In this document: one piece after another, positions 24,750-33,298 of the stretch
Layout: each line of letters begins with the position of its first letter
How positions within the stretch are numbered: the stretch's first letter is position 1
Assembly: GCF_001435295.1 (NCBI RefSeq)
Contig: NZ_CM003595.1
Coordinates: 1-44,793 of the forward strand
Origin: Psychrobacter sp. P11F6
Lineage (GTDB): Bacteria > Pseudomonadota > Gammaproteobacteria > Pseudomonadales > Moraxellaceae
DNA: 44,793 bases
Direction of reading: 5' to 3'
The notes under the pieces: model-generated
The model's input: only the letters and a program-made list of their open reading frames with translations
What the model was told of the DNA's origin: nothing
Database searches by the model: none
Program-made: the position numbers and the translations under genes

Positions 24750-25136
24750 ATGTTTGATATTGGGTTTTCCGAATTACTCTTGTTTGGCGTCATTGCTTTA
24801 ATCGTATTGGGCCCAGAAAAACTGCCGCAAGCCGCACGTACCGCTGGGCAATGGTATGCCAAACTGCGCCGTACAGTATCCACTCTACAATCTGAAATAG
24901 AAGCTGAGCTTGATCTAGCTGAAACACGTCAACAAATGCAAAATGAACTTGCGAAAATCCGTCAGACCGAGTCGGATATGAAGCGCGAATTAGCAGAAAT
25001 GCGTGGCAGTATGCAAAAGTTTGAGCAGTCACAGAACCAAAGCCTAGACGCTTCACATCAGTCAATCACCCCTTATGATAAAGACCATCAACAGAATACT
25101 ACCTCCTCGTTCATTAAACAGGAGGCGGATCAGTGA
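24750..25136 (+). CDS. tatB: Twin-arginine translocase subunit TatB
   Basis: A 128-aa protein. The start at 24750 gives the canonical MFDIGFSELLLFGVIALIVL; the GTG three codons upstream is less typical. After the membrane helix comes LGPEKLPQAARTAGQWYAKL and then a coiled coil of about 80 residues. TatB binds Tat signal peptides together with TatC. Its end overlaps tatC by 4 bases. Confidence 0.93.
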   Translation: MFDIGFSELLLFGVIALIVLGPEKLPQAARTAGQWYAKLRRTVSTLQSEIEAELDLAETRQQMQNELAKIRQTESDMKRELAEMRGSMQKFEQSQNQSLDASHQSITPYDKDHQQNTTSSFIKQEADQ

Positions 25137-26002
25137 GCCTATTTAAACGGCAAAAAAGTCGACAAGAAAAAATAACAGATATAGAGTTTGAGGCGCCAAC
25201 AGATACAACACAGAATAGTGAGTCTGGAGATACGTTAGGTACGCTTGGCGATATGCCTATTACCGGACATTTAATCGAGCTGCGTACGCACTTAATAAGA
25301 ATATGCGTGGTCGTCTTAATTATATTCTTAGTATTGGTGGGATTTTCACGCGAGCTTTATAATCTTTTATCAGACCCATTAGTGGCGCAGTTACCCATCA
25401 ATTCGACCATGATTGCCACTGATATAACGTCAAACTTTATGGCACCCATTCGCTTAACGATATTCGTCGCCGCATTTTTAGCAATGCCTTATATCCTGTA
25501 TCAAATTTGGTCATTTGTAGCTTCCGGCTTATATAAAAAAGAGAAGAAAATTGCCATTCCTGTACTGCTATCTTCGATATTTCTATTTTATGCTGGTGTT
25601 GCTTTTTCCTACTTTGTCGTACTCAAAGGGGTATTGAAATTTTTTATTATGTTCGCTCCGCAGAACGTTATACCAATGACCGATATTGACAGTTATCTGA
25701 GCTTTGCCCTCAAGCTATTTATGGTGTTTGGACTGACTTTTGAGATTCCAGTGGTTACCTTATTGCTGATAATGGCCGGAATCGTTTCTACTCAAATTTT
25801 AGAAGATAAGCGTCGTTATATCATAGTCGGCTGTTTTGGGATCGCCGCGGTAGTGACACCGCCTGATGGTGTATCAATGCTGTTGTTGGCGATTCCTATG
25901 TGGCTATTATTTGAGCTGGGTTTACTCTTAGCAAAGATATTAATTAAAAATGAACGAAATAATGATTTAGTCTCAGGGAATGAAACATTAGAAAGTAGCT
26001 AG
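25133..26002 (+). CDS. tatC: Twin-arginine translocase subunit TatC
   Basis: A 289-aa protein starting at GTG with a strong GGAGG site, overlapping tatB by 4 bases. A polar N-terminal extension of about 40 residues precedes the conserved MPITGHLIELRTHLIRICV. Six membrane helices follow, with the signal-binding region and the conserved LSFALKLFMVFGLTFEIPVV. TatC recognises the twin arginines. With tatA and tatB this is a complete translocase. Confidence 0.96.
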   Translation: MSLFKRQKSRQEKITDIEFEAPTDTTQNSESGDTLGTLGDMPITGHLIELRTHLIRICVVVLIIFLVLVGFSRELYNLLSDPLVAQLPINSTMIATDITSNFMAPIRLTIFVAAFLAMPYILYQIWSFVASGLYKKEKKIAIPVLLSSIFLFYAGVAFSYFVVLKGVLKFFIMFAPQNVIPMTDIDSYLSFALKLFMVFGLTFEIPVVTLLLIMAGIVSTQILEDKRRYIIVGCFGIAAVVTPPDGVSMLLLAIPMWLLFELGLLLAKILIKNERNNDLVSGNETLESS

Positions 26003-26026
26003 CACTACTTAAATACGCCAAGAACC

Positions 26027-26055
26027 TTTTTTACTTTTTACTTTTTACTTTTTAC
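26027..26055. repeat. 7-bp tandem repeat (TTTTTAC)4 upstream of the ATP-grasp gene
   Basis: Four copies of TTTTTAC, with one extra T in the first, end about 45 bp before the ATP-grasp start codon. They are followed by an inverted repeat TAGAGTA (26056-26062) and TACTCTA (26075-26081). Such repeats change length easily and here could vary promoter spacing. Confidence 0.6.
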
Positions 26056-26099
26056 TAGAGTATGTCAGCGTGAGTACTCTACTTAGCGACGGACTCTAA

Positions 26100-27389
26100 A
26101 TGGAACACCCAACTAATAACAACGAAAAAAATGACGGTCTTGCAAATCGACTTAACCAAGAGTGCTACTGCATTACCCTTGATCGTAAAGCGCTTAATAC
26201 AAGCCTTCAAGATCAATTGGTAGAAACTAGAAACAATCCAATAGGAGCGAACGAGCTTAATAAGCTTTTTTCAGCAACACCCGTGTTCGTTCCCAAAACA
26301 GAGATAGAGGCGATGGAGCGAATCGTCAGGGCTATCGAGTCAGCTGCCGAACTGCCATTGTATCAAGAGCAAGTGCTGTCGTGGGCACCAGAAATAGCTG
26401 CTTTCGACCCAGGCCCAATAGGGGCCCTCATGGGTTATGACTTTCACTTGGGTAGCGATGGACCTCAGCTCATCGAGGTCAATACTAATGCCGGTGGCGC
26501 ATTTCTGAATGTGTTGCTCGCTCGCGCACAAAAACGCTGTTGCAACCCCTCAGAGCAAAGCGCTGCAACCAATCAAATGCTAGATAGGTTCGAGGAAGCA
26601 GTGTTTGACATGTTCAAACAGGAATGGCAGCGACAGTCCGCTGTTGCTATGCCCAATCGGATAGCCATTGTGGACAATGACCCCGAGAGTCAGTTCATGT
26701 TCTTAGAGTTTGAGTTAGCCTGTCAACTGCTCCAAGCTAGAGGTATTGATACTGTGATACTTGATCCCTCTGAACTCGAGTATATCGACGGTACGTTAAC
26801 AGCCCATGGCCAGAAAATCGATATGATTTACAATCGGCTTGTCGACTTTGCATTTGAGGACCCTGACCATGTATTGCTTAAGCAGGCTTATTTAGAGGGT
26901 GCTGTGGTAGTGACACCCAATCCCCGCGTACATGCTATGTTGGCCAATAAGCAAAACCTGACATTGCTATCAGACTCCCAAATATTGCGCTCTTGGGGTC
27001 TGGATGAGGCTGCAGTGGAGTGCCTCGAAAGGTCTGTACCGAGGACTAAGATTGTATCAAGAGACGATGCAGCAGAGTTGTGGCTTACTCGGCGGCAACT
27101 GTTTTTTAAGCCAGTTGCTGGTCATGGAAGCAAAGGCGTTTATCGCGGTAGCAAACTGACTCGACGCGTCTTCGAAAACATTCTGGATGAAGATTATATC
27201 GCACAGACCTTTGTCCCTGCAGGAGAGAGATCACTCAAAATTGATGACATCGTAACAACAAGAAAGGTAGATATACGTCTTTATACGTATGGCGGAAAAC
27301 TGTTACTACCTGCTGCGCGTGTGTATCAAGGTCAGGTGACTAACTTCCGTACGCCAGGCGGTGGATTCGCGCCTGTCTTTCATGTGTGA
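26100..27389 (+). CDS. ATP-grasp-type enzyme of unknown substrate
   Basis: A 429-aa cytoplasmic protein. The C-terminal half looks like an ATP-grasp ligase: LFFKPVAGHGSKGVYRGSKL (ATP-binding loop), DYIAQTFVPAGE, and then VDIRLYTYGGKLLLPAARVY before the end. The N-terminal half has an unusual LIEVNTNAGGAFLNVLLARA, which carries an ATP-grasp-like Glu/Asn site ahead of the lysine region. This order suggests a circularly permuted ATP-grasp, as in glutathionylspermidine-synthase-like proteins. The start has only a weak ribosome site. It is the last gene of the copper/Tat region. A peptide or thiol ligase role would fit metal stress but is speculation. Confidence 0.7.
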   Translation: MEHPTNNNEKNDGLANRLNQECYCITLDRKALNTSLQDQLVETRNNPIGANELNKLFSATPVFVPKTEIEAMERIVRAIESAAELPLYQEQVLSWAPEIAAFDPGPIGALMGYDFHLGSDGPQLIEVNTNAGGAFLNVLLARAQKRCCNPSEQSAATNQMLDRFEEAVFDMFKQEWQRQSAVAMPNRIAIVDNDPESQFMFLEFELACQLLQARGIDTVILDPSELEYIDGTLTAHGQKIDMIYNRLVDFAFEDPDHVLLKQAYLEGAVVVTPNPRVHAMLANKQNLTLLSDSQILRSWGLDEAAVECLERSVPRTKIVSRDDAAELWLTRRQLFFKPVAGHGSKGVYRGSKLTRRVFENILDEDYIAQTFVPAGERSLKIDDIVTTRKVDIRLYTYGGKLLLPAARVYQGQVTNFRTPGGGFAPVFHV

Positions 27390-27460
27390 TCGTCTAGGTC
27401 TTATTTAGATGGCATTAGGCTGTTATAAGTCCGGTTAACTAATTCAATATTCTTCTTACC

Positions 27461-28490
27461 TAACCCCAGTTCGGGATAAGCCACATTGTAACTCATTGAT
27501 ACTATTTACAATGTAGCCACCTGCCCTTGCTGAGGCATGTTTTTGATGGTGGGTTTATAGGGAAACCAGCGATAAGCAATCAAACCTGACAGCAAGTTTG
27601 TAATAAAACCCGTGACACTACGATGGCGTGAATGCTCAATCTGACACAAGTTTTTCAGCTCCCCAAACACCGTCTCAACCAAAGAGCGATGATTGAGTAG
27701 CGCCTCATCTATCGGCTTGAGTACTTGCGGTTTCATATTACGCCGAAGTTTCGTTATCAGCCTAGTATCACTGTGTTTTGTGAGCCACTCGTTCAGTGCT
27801 TTACTGATATAGCCTCTATCCCCAAACACCTTGCCAAACACAGGCGTTGCCATATCCTTAACAGGCACTCTGTCATCCGTATTACCCGCAGTGACTTTAA
27901 CAGATACAAGCTCGCCCTTGTGATTGATAATGGCGTGCAGCTTAAAGCCGTAAAACCAGCCCATGCTGCTTTTGCCTCGGGTTGCAAGTCCCTTAAAGAC
28001 TTTATGACGGTAGATACGTTTGTTATGACAAACTGCTATCTTGGTTGAATCAATATAGCTGATACCTGTACAGTCGCCCATCATGCTTTGCAAGTAGGCA
28101 CACAGTGGCATGATACTGCGCGGCATAAGCTTTATAAATCGTGAGTAGCTCGGCAGGTTTGGAAACTCCTGTTTCATCATGCCATGCATATGGTGGTAGT
28201 AAAAAGACTTAAACTGTCGATACCGCCGTTGATGAAACAGTACCAAGATGGTCATAATCTCTGCTACACTTATCTGGCATGCTCTTAACCTTTGGTGTCC
28301 CGTTGCGATTAAGTGAGCGTCAAACTCAGGTTTGAATTGCTAATAAAAGTCGTCAATATGGCAGTATAGTTCGGTTAGGTTGTCCATGTAAGAAGTCCTT
28401 GTTGTGAAGTTTGTCTTGGTAAACTTACTTTAGCAACTTTGGACTTCTTTTTTTATCTTTTTTTTGAGCGCTTATCCCGAACTGGGGTTA
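27461..28490 (-). mobile_element. IS982-family insertion sequence
   Basis: Perfect 21-bp terminal inverted repeats, TAACCCCAGTTCGGGATAAGC (27461-27481) and its reverse complement at 28470-28490, enclose one leftward transposase gene of IS982 type. The element is about 1030 bp. I see no target-site duplication next to the ends, so the outermost base pair or two may be target, or the element may have recombined. It sits 72 bp after the ATP-grasp gene. Confidence 0.9.
27506..28387 (-). pseudogene. IS982-family transposase with an amber codon at position 16
   Basis: The full frame from the ATG at 28387 to 27506 would give 293 aa, the family's normal length. Codon 16 is TAG (28342-28340), in MDNLTELYCHIDDFY-stop-QFKPEFDAHL. 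An AAGGAC ribosome site precedes the full-length start. Reading resumes only from an internal ATG at 28255, which gives a 249-aa protein. The catalytic core seems intact: SYIDSTKIAVCHNKRIY, GWFYGFKLHAIINHKGE, FGDRGYISK and the RSLVETVFGELKN end. So the product may be inactive, restarted, or made only by readthrough. Confidence 0.88.
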
Positions 28491-28512
28491 TCATAACTAA
28501 AGAAGCGAAGTA

Positions 28513-28568
28513 ATACTCAAATACTCAAATACTCAAATACTCAAATACTCAAATACTCAAATACTCAA
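28513..28568. repeat. 8-bp tandem repeat (ATACTCAA)7
   Basis: Seven exact copies of ATACTCAA lie directly outside the IS right end. The stretch from here to 28809 holds no gene, only part of a 53-bp repeat near 28611. Copy number should vary by slippage. Confidence 0.9.
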
Positions 28569-28610
28569 AATCATTTTGACTATCTGTATCAAGGCTTGTC
28601 AAATTACAAT

Positions 28611-28664
28611 GGTCTGTTATCAGCAGTTCCTTTTATACAGTCTGTTTTAAGTAGTTTATTAGCG
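28611..28664. repeat. Left copy of a diverged direct repeat around the Fic/resolvase genes
   Basis: This matches 31471-31524 at 36 of the first 50 positions in the same orientation, including GTCTGTTAT, GTTCC and CTTTAAGTAGT-type blocks. The copies flank the Fic and resolvase genes. It may be an ancient end of a mobile module or a common intergenic repeat: part of it (ATGGTCTGTTATCA) also occurs before the CHAP genes. Confidence 0.45.
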
Positions 28665-28809
28665 TAAATAGGGTCAAGAAAAATATTGATTACGTTTTAG
28701 GCTATGGTATTTCAGCCGAATCTCTTATAGCCGAATCATCATCGCAACGATGATATTTATACCAGATTGATTATCAAAGTAGGCTTCCCTGCGTATAGCA
28801 GGGTTTCCC

Positions 28810-30393
28810 CTACCTATTCAAATCATCTGTCTCATCTTTAAAGGTTTCTACAACGACAGCAAAAATGTCATCCCAAACTGCCTCATTTGCCAAAAACGGA
28901 TAATCCTTAAGTAGCTTATTACTTTTAGCACCTTTATTTTGTAGCATGCTGCGAATGATTCTATCGGCATAGCTGTTGGGCATCTCAATAATCTCTTTTA
29001 TCGCCAGTCGTGCATGGTCATGTTGTCTTAGGTACTGTGACTCGTTATGCATCTCTTTTTCAATAACATGCGCAATCAGTCCTGATAAGTACTGAACATG
29101 AGGCGTCAGGTCCATAAAGCGCCATGCCGGTTGAATAAGGTGACTGTCTTCAAAATTTAAGTTTGAGCGAATACCATCAGGGTAAGTAATCGCTTGTTTA
29201 TCAAAGCTGTAATGATCACGGATTTGCTTCATAAGGGGCACAGAGACACGGTCTAAGATTTTATCATAGGCATGACGGTCTGAGGGATGCTCAGCAATGG
29301 CTTGTGATATAGGTAGGATAATCGGCTCATGAATGACTTGGTCTCGTCTAAGGACATCATTAATTAAAAAGCGATGTACGCGGCCATTGCCATCCGCTAA
29401 TGGATGAATATACACAAAGGCAAAGGAGACAACAGCACTACGCATCAGTGCTGATTGTCCCTCAGTCTTCTCCATAAATACCTGTAATCCTGCTAGCTTA
29501 TTAGCAATGTCATCAGCAGGTGGCGCGATATAATGCACAATTTCTTTAAAGCCATTCACCTGGGTATGCGACACAAAAACTGGAGATTGACGGACGCCAT
29601 ACTGCTGGATGACCGTTTTGCTACCAAGTATCTCTTGTTGCAACTCTGCTAGCGACTCAGGATCAAGCGGAATATCGCCCTTGCCGGTACGCCGTGCCAT
29701 CACATCGGCGAAACGTTCAATACGTTTTAACTCTTTCCCTTCACCTTCTATAGTAAAACTGGCTTTACTCTCTCGTAATGTCATCCATACGGAGGCACGC
29801 ATCAGTAAGTCTTGCCCAAATTCATCGTTCAGCTTGTCAACCATTGTGGCAATATCGAGTGCAGCGGCTTGCGTAAACAACTCTGTTTTCACCAATTGAG
29901 GACAGAAATGACGGGTTCCTGCAAGATTGTCATTGATACGCCAACGAGCATTCTTTATGACATGCGCAGGGCTTGAAGTAACCTGCTTCTTAGCATCTAG
30001 AGCATCCACATAGTTACCGCCTAAATTACTCGGTACTGCTAACTGCTGACCCATGAGCCATTCATACAAGAAAGCCATTCTACGGGCATAGCTGCCTGTG
30101 GGCTCAGCGTTTACCCATGCTTGTACGTCATTAGCCCCTATCTGCTCAAACAGACGAGCCAGTAACTCCAAATTCAGTACTTCATGACGCATGTGAAACT
30201 GTAAGTGCGCAATGATCGTGTCCAGTGGACGCGCGGTTTCCTGATAAGCATTATGGATGACATCACCGTCTTTATAGGTTTGCCTGCGCCCACCGATACT
30301 ACTGCTGACATATAAAGGCGAAACCAGCTCGATGCTGGCATAACGGATAAGCCATGCTGCGCCAATAGGGTCTGAAGTAGGGGTATTCATCAT
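28810..30393 (-). CDS. Fic-domain protein AMPylator with N-terminal inhibitory helix
   Basis: A 527-aa protein. The Fic motif is HPLADGNGRVHR (residues 330-341), with catalytic His330; the residue after Pro is Leu rather than the usual Phe. The autoinhibitory motif SFTIEG (Ser212-Glu216-Gly217) lies before the Fic core, so this is a class II enzyme that blocks its own ATP site. The N-terminal 200 residues resemble the Fic_N region. A C-terminal domain of about 150 residues follows. No separate antitoxin is visible. Fic enzymes attach AMP to target proteins; targets are not known here. It is next to a resolvase, which points to a transferred module. Confidence 0.88.
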   Translation of the reverse strand: MMNTPTSDPIGAAWLIRYASIELVSPLYVSSSIGGRRQTYKDGDVIHNAYQETARPLDTIIAHLQFHMRHEVLNLELLARLFEQIGANDVQAWVNAEPTGSYARRMAFLYEWLMGQQLAVPSNLGGNYVDALDAKKQVTSSPAHVIKNARWRINDNLAGTRHFCPQLVKTELFTQAAALDIATMVDKLNDEFGQDLLMRASVWMTLRESKASFTIEGEGKELKRIERFADVMARRTGKGDIPLDPESLAELQQEILGSKTVIQQYGVRQSPVFVSHTQVNGFKEIVHYIAPPADDIANKLAGLQVFMEKTEGQSALMRSAVVSFAFVYIHPLADGNGRVHRFLINDVLRRDQVIHEPIILPISQAIAEHPSDRHAYDKILDRVSVPLMKQIRDHYSFDKQAITYPDGIRSNLNFEDSHLIQPAWRFMDLTPHVQYLSGLIAHVIEKEMHNESQYLRQHDHARLAIKEIIEMPNSYADRIIRSMLQNKGAKSNKLLKDYPFLANEAVWDDIFAVVVETFKDETDDLNR

Positions 30394-30699
30394 GAGGGGC
30401 TCAAGCGATTATAGATAAGCCATTTTGCAGAAAAGCGATTATGAATGCAATATAATGATTATAATGAAGCCTCATTGCATTAAATCGATTTTTATATGAC
30501 GCTGTGATGTCTTTAGATAAAGATCGAAGGGCGTTTTAAGTGGGCATAATTGAACGAAATTGAATGATGAAAATACACCGTTCTTAACACAGCTACGTAG
30601 TAATAGAGTACCTATTTCTGCAAATAAAGCCTTCTTGCCTCGCGTGTAAAGCCTTATATATCAGCTGTTTATGGACAAAAATAAAATAAAATACCTCAG
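30394..30699. other. Gap between resolvase and Fic genes
   Basis: AT-rich and without a gene or clear hairpin. It may hold the Fic promoter. I cannot point to a good one. Confidence 0.4.
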
Positions 30700-31293
30700 C
30701 TATGAGCCTGGCTTTAACACCCGGTAAACAGTAGCTACGCCAACACCAACTGCCTTAGCGATTTCCTCTTTTGTCATATTGCCTTGACTGTCTAATTCTC
30801 TAATACGATTGTGTTTCGTTGTATTAGGCTTCTTACCGGAGGGCTTATAGCCACTGTTAGCCAATCCCTGCTTGATACGCTCTCTACGCTTGTCGTTATC
30901 AAGCTTTGCCATCGTTGCTAATAAGTCGATCAGCATATGGTTAATCACTGTTAGGATCTCACCTGTCATGCCATTATTAACTGTATGCGTCGTTGGTAGA
31001 TCAGCCACCACCAATCGCAAGCCTTTGTCTTTGATACGCTGCTTTAGAATTGCAAAATCATCTTGAGATAATCGGCTTAATCTATCCACGCTTTCAACCA
31101 GTAGAATATCGCCTTGCTCAGCGTCCTTTAGCAGCTTGGCTAATAATGGTCTATCGAGCTTTGTACCACTGAAATGCTCGACGTACTCAACATGGTTATC
31201 ATCATAACTTGTACTGAAAGCCACCAAATCAGCCAATGCTCTGGTAGCGTCTTGATCCTTAGTGCTGGCTCTCACATAAATACGAACAGTCAT
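30700..31293 (-). CDS. Serine recombinase (resolvase/invertase family)
   Basis: A 197-aa small serine recombinase. Catalytic Ser10 lies in VRASTKDQD, with the conserved GDILLVESVDRLSRLSQDDF and a C-terminal helix-turn-helix (TKEEIAKAVGVGVATVYRVL). The length is typical of resolvases and plasmid multimer-resolution enzymes. Directly upstream lies a set of inverted half-sites that look like a res site. It can resolve plasmid dimers or a cointegrate; no Tn3 transposase is present. Confidence 0.92.
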   Translation of the reverse strand: MTVRIYVRASTKDQDATRALADLVAFSTSYDDNHVEYVEHFSGTKLDRPLLAKLLKDAEQGDILLVESVDRLSRLSQDDFAILKQRIKDKGLRLVVADLPTTHTVNNGMTGEILTVINHMLIDLLATMAKLDNDKRRERIKQGLANSGYKPSGKKPNTTKHNRIRELDSQGNMTKEEIAKAVGVGVATVYRVLKPGS

Positions 31294-31352
31294 AACCCAC
31301 CTCTATTATTTAGACTTAATAATTAGTGCTCATTGATAATAACAAGATATTA

Positions 31353-31436
31353 CTATCATTTAATAATATAAAAAAGTCTAATGATAGATAGATTATCATT
31401 TAAAGGTTTTATGTTTTGGGTATAGGCTAATGATAG
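31353..31436. other. Candidate res recombination site
   Basis: Four half-sites in alternating orientation precede the resolvase gene: CTATCATT (31353-31360) and AATGATAG (31380-31387), then TATCATT (31394-31400) and AATGATAG (31429-31436). Each pair forms a dyad of 35 to 43 bp, as in res subsites bound by resolvase dimers. Subsite I, where crossover occurs, is probably the first pair. Confidence 0.6.
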
Positions 31437-31470
31437 GAAAAAAGCACAGCAGCCAGTCTTATAATTCAAA

Positions 31471-31524
31471 AGTCTGTTATAGATGGTTCCATGCTAACAG
31501 TCTGCTTTAAGTAGTCTGTTAATA
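31471..31524. repeat. Right copy of the diverged direct repeat
   Basis: Partner of 28611-28664. It lies just beyond the res-like site. The rest of 31437-31841 has no gene. Confidence 0.45.
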
Positions 31525-31841
31525 GGTTTGAAAGGTAAAATAACTGGTTTCCTTGGGGTATACCCTACGATAACAGGAAATCCATCGCGGATGACAAAAC
31601 CTGTTTAGCTTTTAAACAAGACGGGTTTGTCGATAGTATGTAAGATAAGTTGGAAAAGTAACTAGAGTGTAAGACTATTCATACTGGGTCTGAATCAAAG
31701 TTTTATTGTGATTAATTTCTGCTCAATATTATTCATTTGTCGCCATGATGAGTGATGGCGGCTTGTAATTTAGTTAGGAAAAATAATCTTGAGTAATAAT
31801 ATACGTTTGTATCATTTGTATCATTTGTAGCAGAGCTTGTT

Positions 31842-32204
31842 CTAGGCTTCTTTACTTACACTTTTCTGTAAGTTATTTTTTAGTAAATGATCGAATATAA
31901 ATGGGCCAAAAGGTAAGAGTGAGCCGAGTACGCCCGCAGGTATTGCCCAAAGAGGCATTTTCATTTTGATAGCTGAGCCTATAAGTATTATGATATAGGT
32001 AATAAACAAAATACCGTGTGCCATACCGATGTATTTCACACCTTCTGGAATATCCAGCATATATTTTAGTGGCATGGCGATGAAGAGCAATAATAAGAAA
32101 GAGGTGCCTTCTAGGTAGCCTATAAGGGTAAGACTTTTTAACGCGGTCTCTTGTTTTTTTCTAAGGCTGTGAATTTTTTCAATAGTTGGCTGAGCCTGTG
32201 ACAC
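31842..32204 (-). CDS. DUF3817-family membrane protein
   Basis: A 120-aa protein with three membrane helices (LTLIGYLEGTSFLLLLFIAM; then GMAHGILFITYIIILIGS; then LWAIPAGVLGSLLPFGPFIF). The EGTSFLLLLF and PFGPFIFD motifs fit DUF3817. Function unknown. It is the last gene of a leftward series from zntA through ccm to lspA, but a 245-bp gap separates it from lspA. Confidence 0.85.
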   Translation of the reverse strand: MSQAQPTIEKIHSLRKKQETALKSLTLIGYLEGTSFLLLLFIAMPLKYMLDIPEGVKYIGMAHGILFITYIIILIGSAIKMKMPLWAIPAGVLGSLLPFGPFIFDHLLKNNLQKSVSKEA

Positions 32205-32449
32205 TATATTTTCCTTTTGTTATTATCAATAAAGAATTTATGGATTATTCAATGTCTCTATAATAATGGCTCTACGCAGAGCTTTTAAGTATTGGGTTTT
32301 AAGACCTAAAATGAGTGAGTACCTATACCAGTCATACATTACCTTCCAGTTCACATTTTATAAACATACTCAAGTATAAAAAGTATTTTTCCGTATAGAG
32401 TGACTACGACGCTAGTTCATTTTGTTTGTGATAATCGGCATCAATGTGC

Positions 32450-33157
32450 TTATTTATTACGCTTACTTTCTAAAAATATCATGTCAATTATAATCAATGC
32501 GACACCGACACAGACACCTATATCTGCAACATTGAAAATAGGATAATTCCAGACATCAGCATAATGCACATGGATAAAGTCAACCACTTTACCAATTCTT
32601 AAACGATCGATTAAGTTGCCAATCGCACCACCGAGCATTAAGGCTAACCCCATGGACAATAGCTTGGCTGCACGTGGCGCTTTGATTAAATAAACCGTTA
32701 AAAAGATAGCCATTACAAAAGCTAAGCCTGAGAAAAACCATTTCTGCCAACCGCCAGCGTCGGCTAAAAAGCTAAATGCTGCCCCATAGTTATAAGCGAG
32801 TGTCCAGTTGAGAAATGGTTCAATGACCGGTACGGGGTCATTGAACGCTAATTTGGTTTGGGCCAACCACTTAGTCCATTGATCAAGTATTAATACCATT
32901 ATCGCCAACAAATACCAGATAAAAGCGCGACTGCCATTGGCAACCATTTTTGGCATTTTATTCAACTTACCTTTAGGTGTTATCGAGTTGCCTGAGGTTA
33001 CGTACATAGCTTTAGGCGTATGATTCATGGTTTTAGAGTCAATTGATTGATGAGTACTACTCACAGCTATAGGTACTTTATTGTCAGCAATATTAGTACT
33101 AGCCGATTCAACGCTATTCAATTTAGTACTATCTAATCTGTCGGTAGATTCAGTCAT
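32450..33157 (-). CDS. lspA: Lipoprotein signal peptidase LspA with a long N-terminal extension
   Basis: An inner-membrane aspartyl protease that removes the signal peptide from lipid-modified prolipoproteins. The catalytic pair is Asp193 (KVVDFIHVHYADVWNYP) and Asp212 (IFNVADIGV), with DQWTKW and NYGAAFSFL conserved. At 235 aa it is about 70 residues longer than usual, because of a polar Ser/Thr/Asn-rich N-terminus that has no counterpart in E. coli LspA. An internal ATG (residue 68 or 71) would give the normal length, so the true start is open. Chromosomal lspA usually follows ileS; here it follows ccmI. LspA-type genes are known beside lead/cadmium ATPase genes (pbrC). Confidence 0.94.
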   Translation of the reverse strand: MTESTDRLDSTKLNSVESASTNIADNKVPIAVSSTHQSIDSKTMNHTPKAMYVTSGNSITPKGKLNKMPKMVANGSRAFIWYLLAIMVLILDQWTKWLAQTKLAFNDPVPVIEPFLNWTLAYNYGAAFSFLADAGGWQKWFFSGLAFVMAIFLTVYLIKAPRAAKLLSMGLALMLGGAIGNLIDRLRIGKVVDFIHVHYADVWNYPIFNVADIGVCVGVALIIIDMIFLESKRNK

Positions 33158-33298
33158 AGTTGTTTTCTTTATCTGTGTTTATACAATGAACAATGTTAAA
33201 CGTATATGTTTTTAGTATACGACTATTAATAGCGCCACTTTTAAAAACGGCTCCACTTACCGCTCTGGTATTATGAAACTTACGGTAATAATTTTTTA

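Noticed and set aside
27449..28502. Target-site duplication of the IS982 element
   Set aside because: The bases directly outside the two inverted repeats do not match.
28513..28568. Possible CRISPR-like array
   Set aside because: The repeats are 8 bp with no spacers, so it is a plain tandem repeat.
30700..31293. Resolvase as part of a Tn3-family transposon
   Set aside because: No Tn3 transposase or 38-bp ends are visible, so only a resolvase/res unit is supported.
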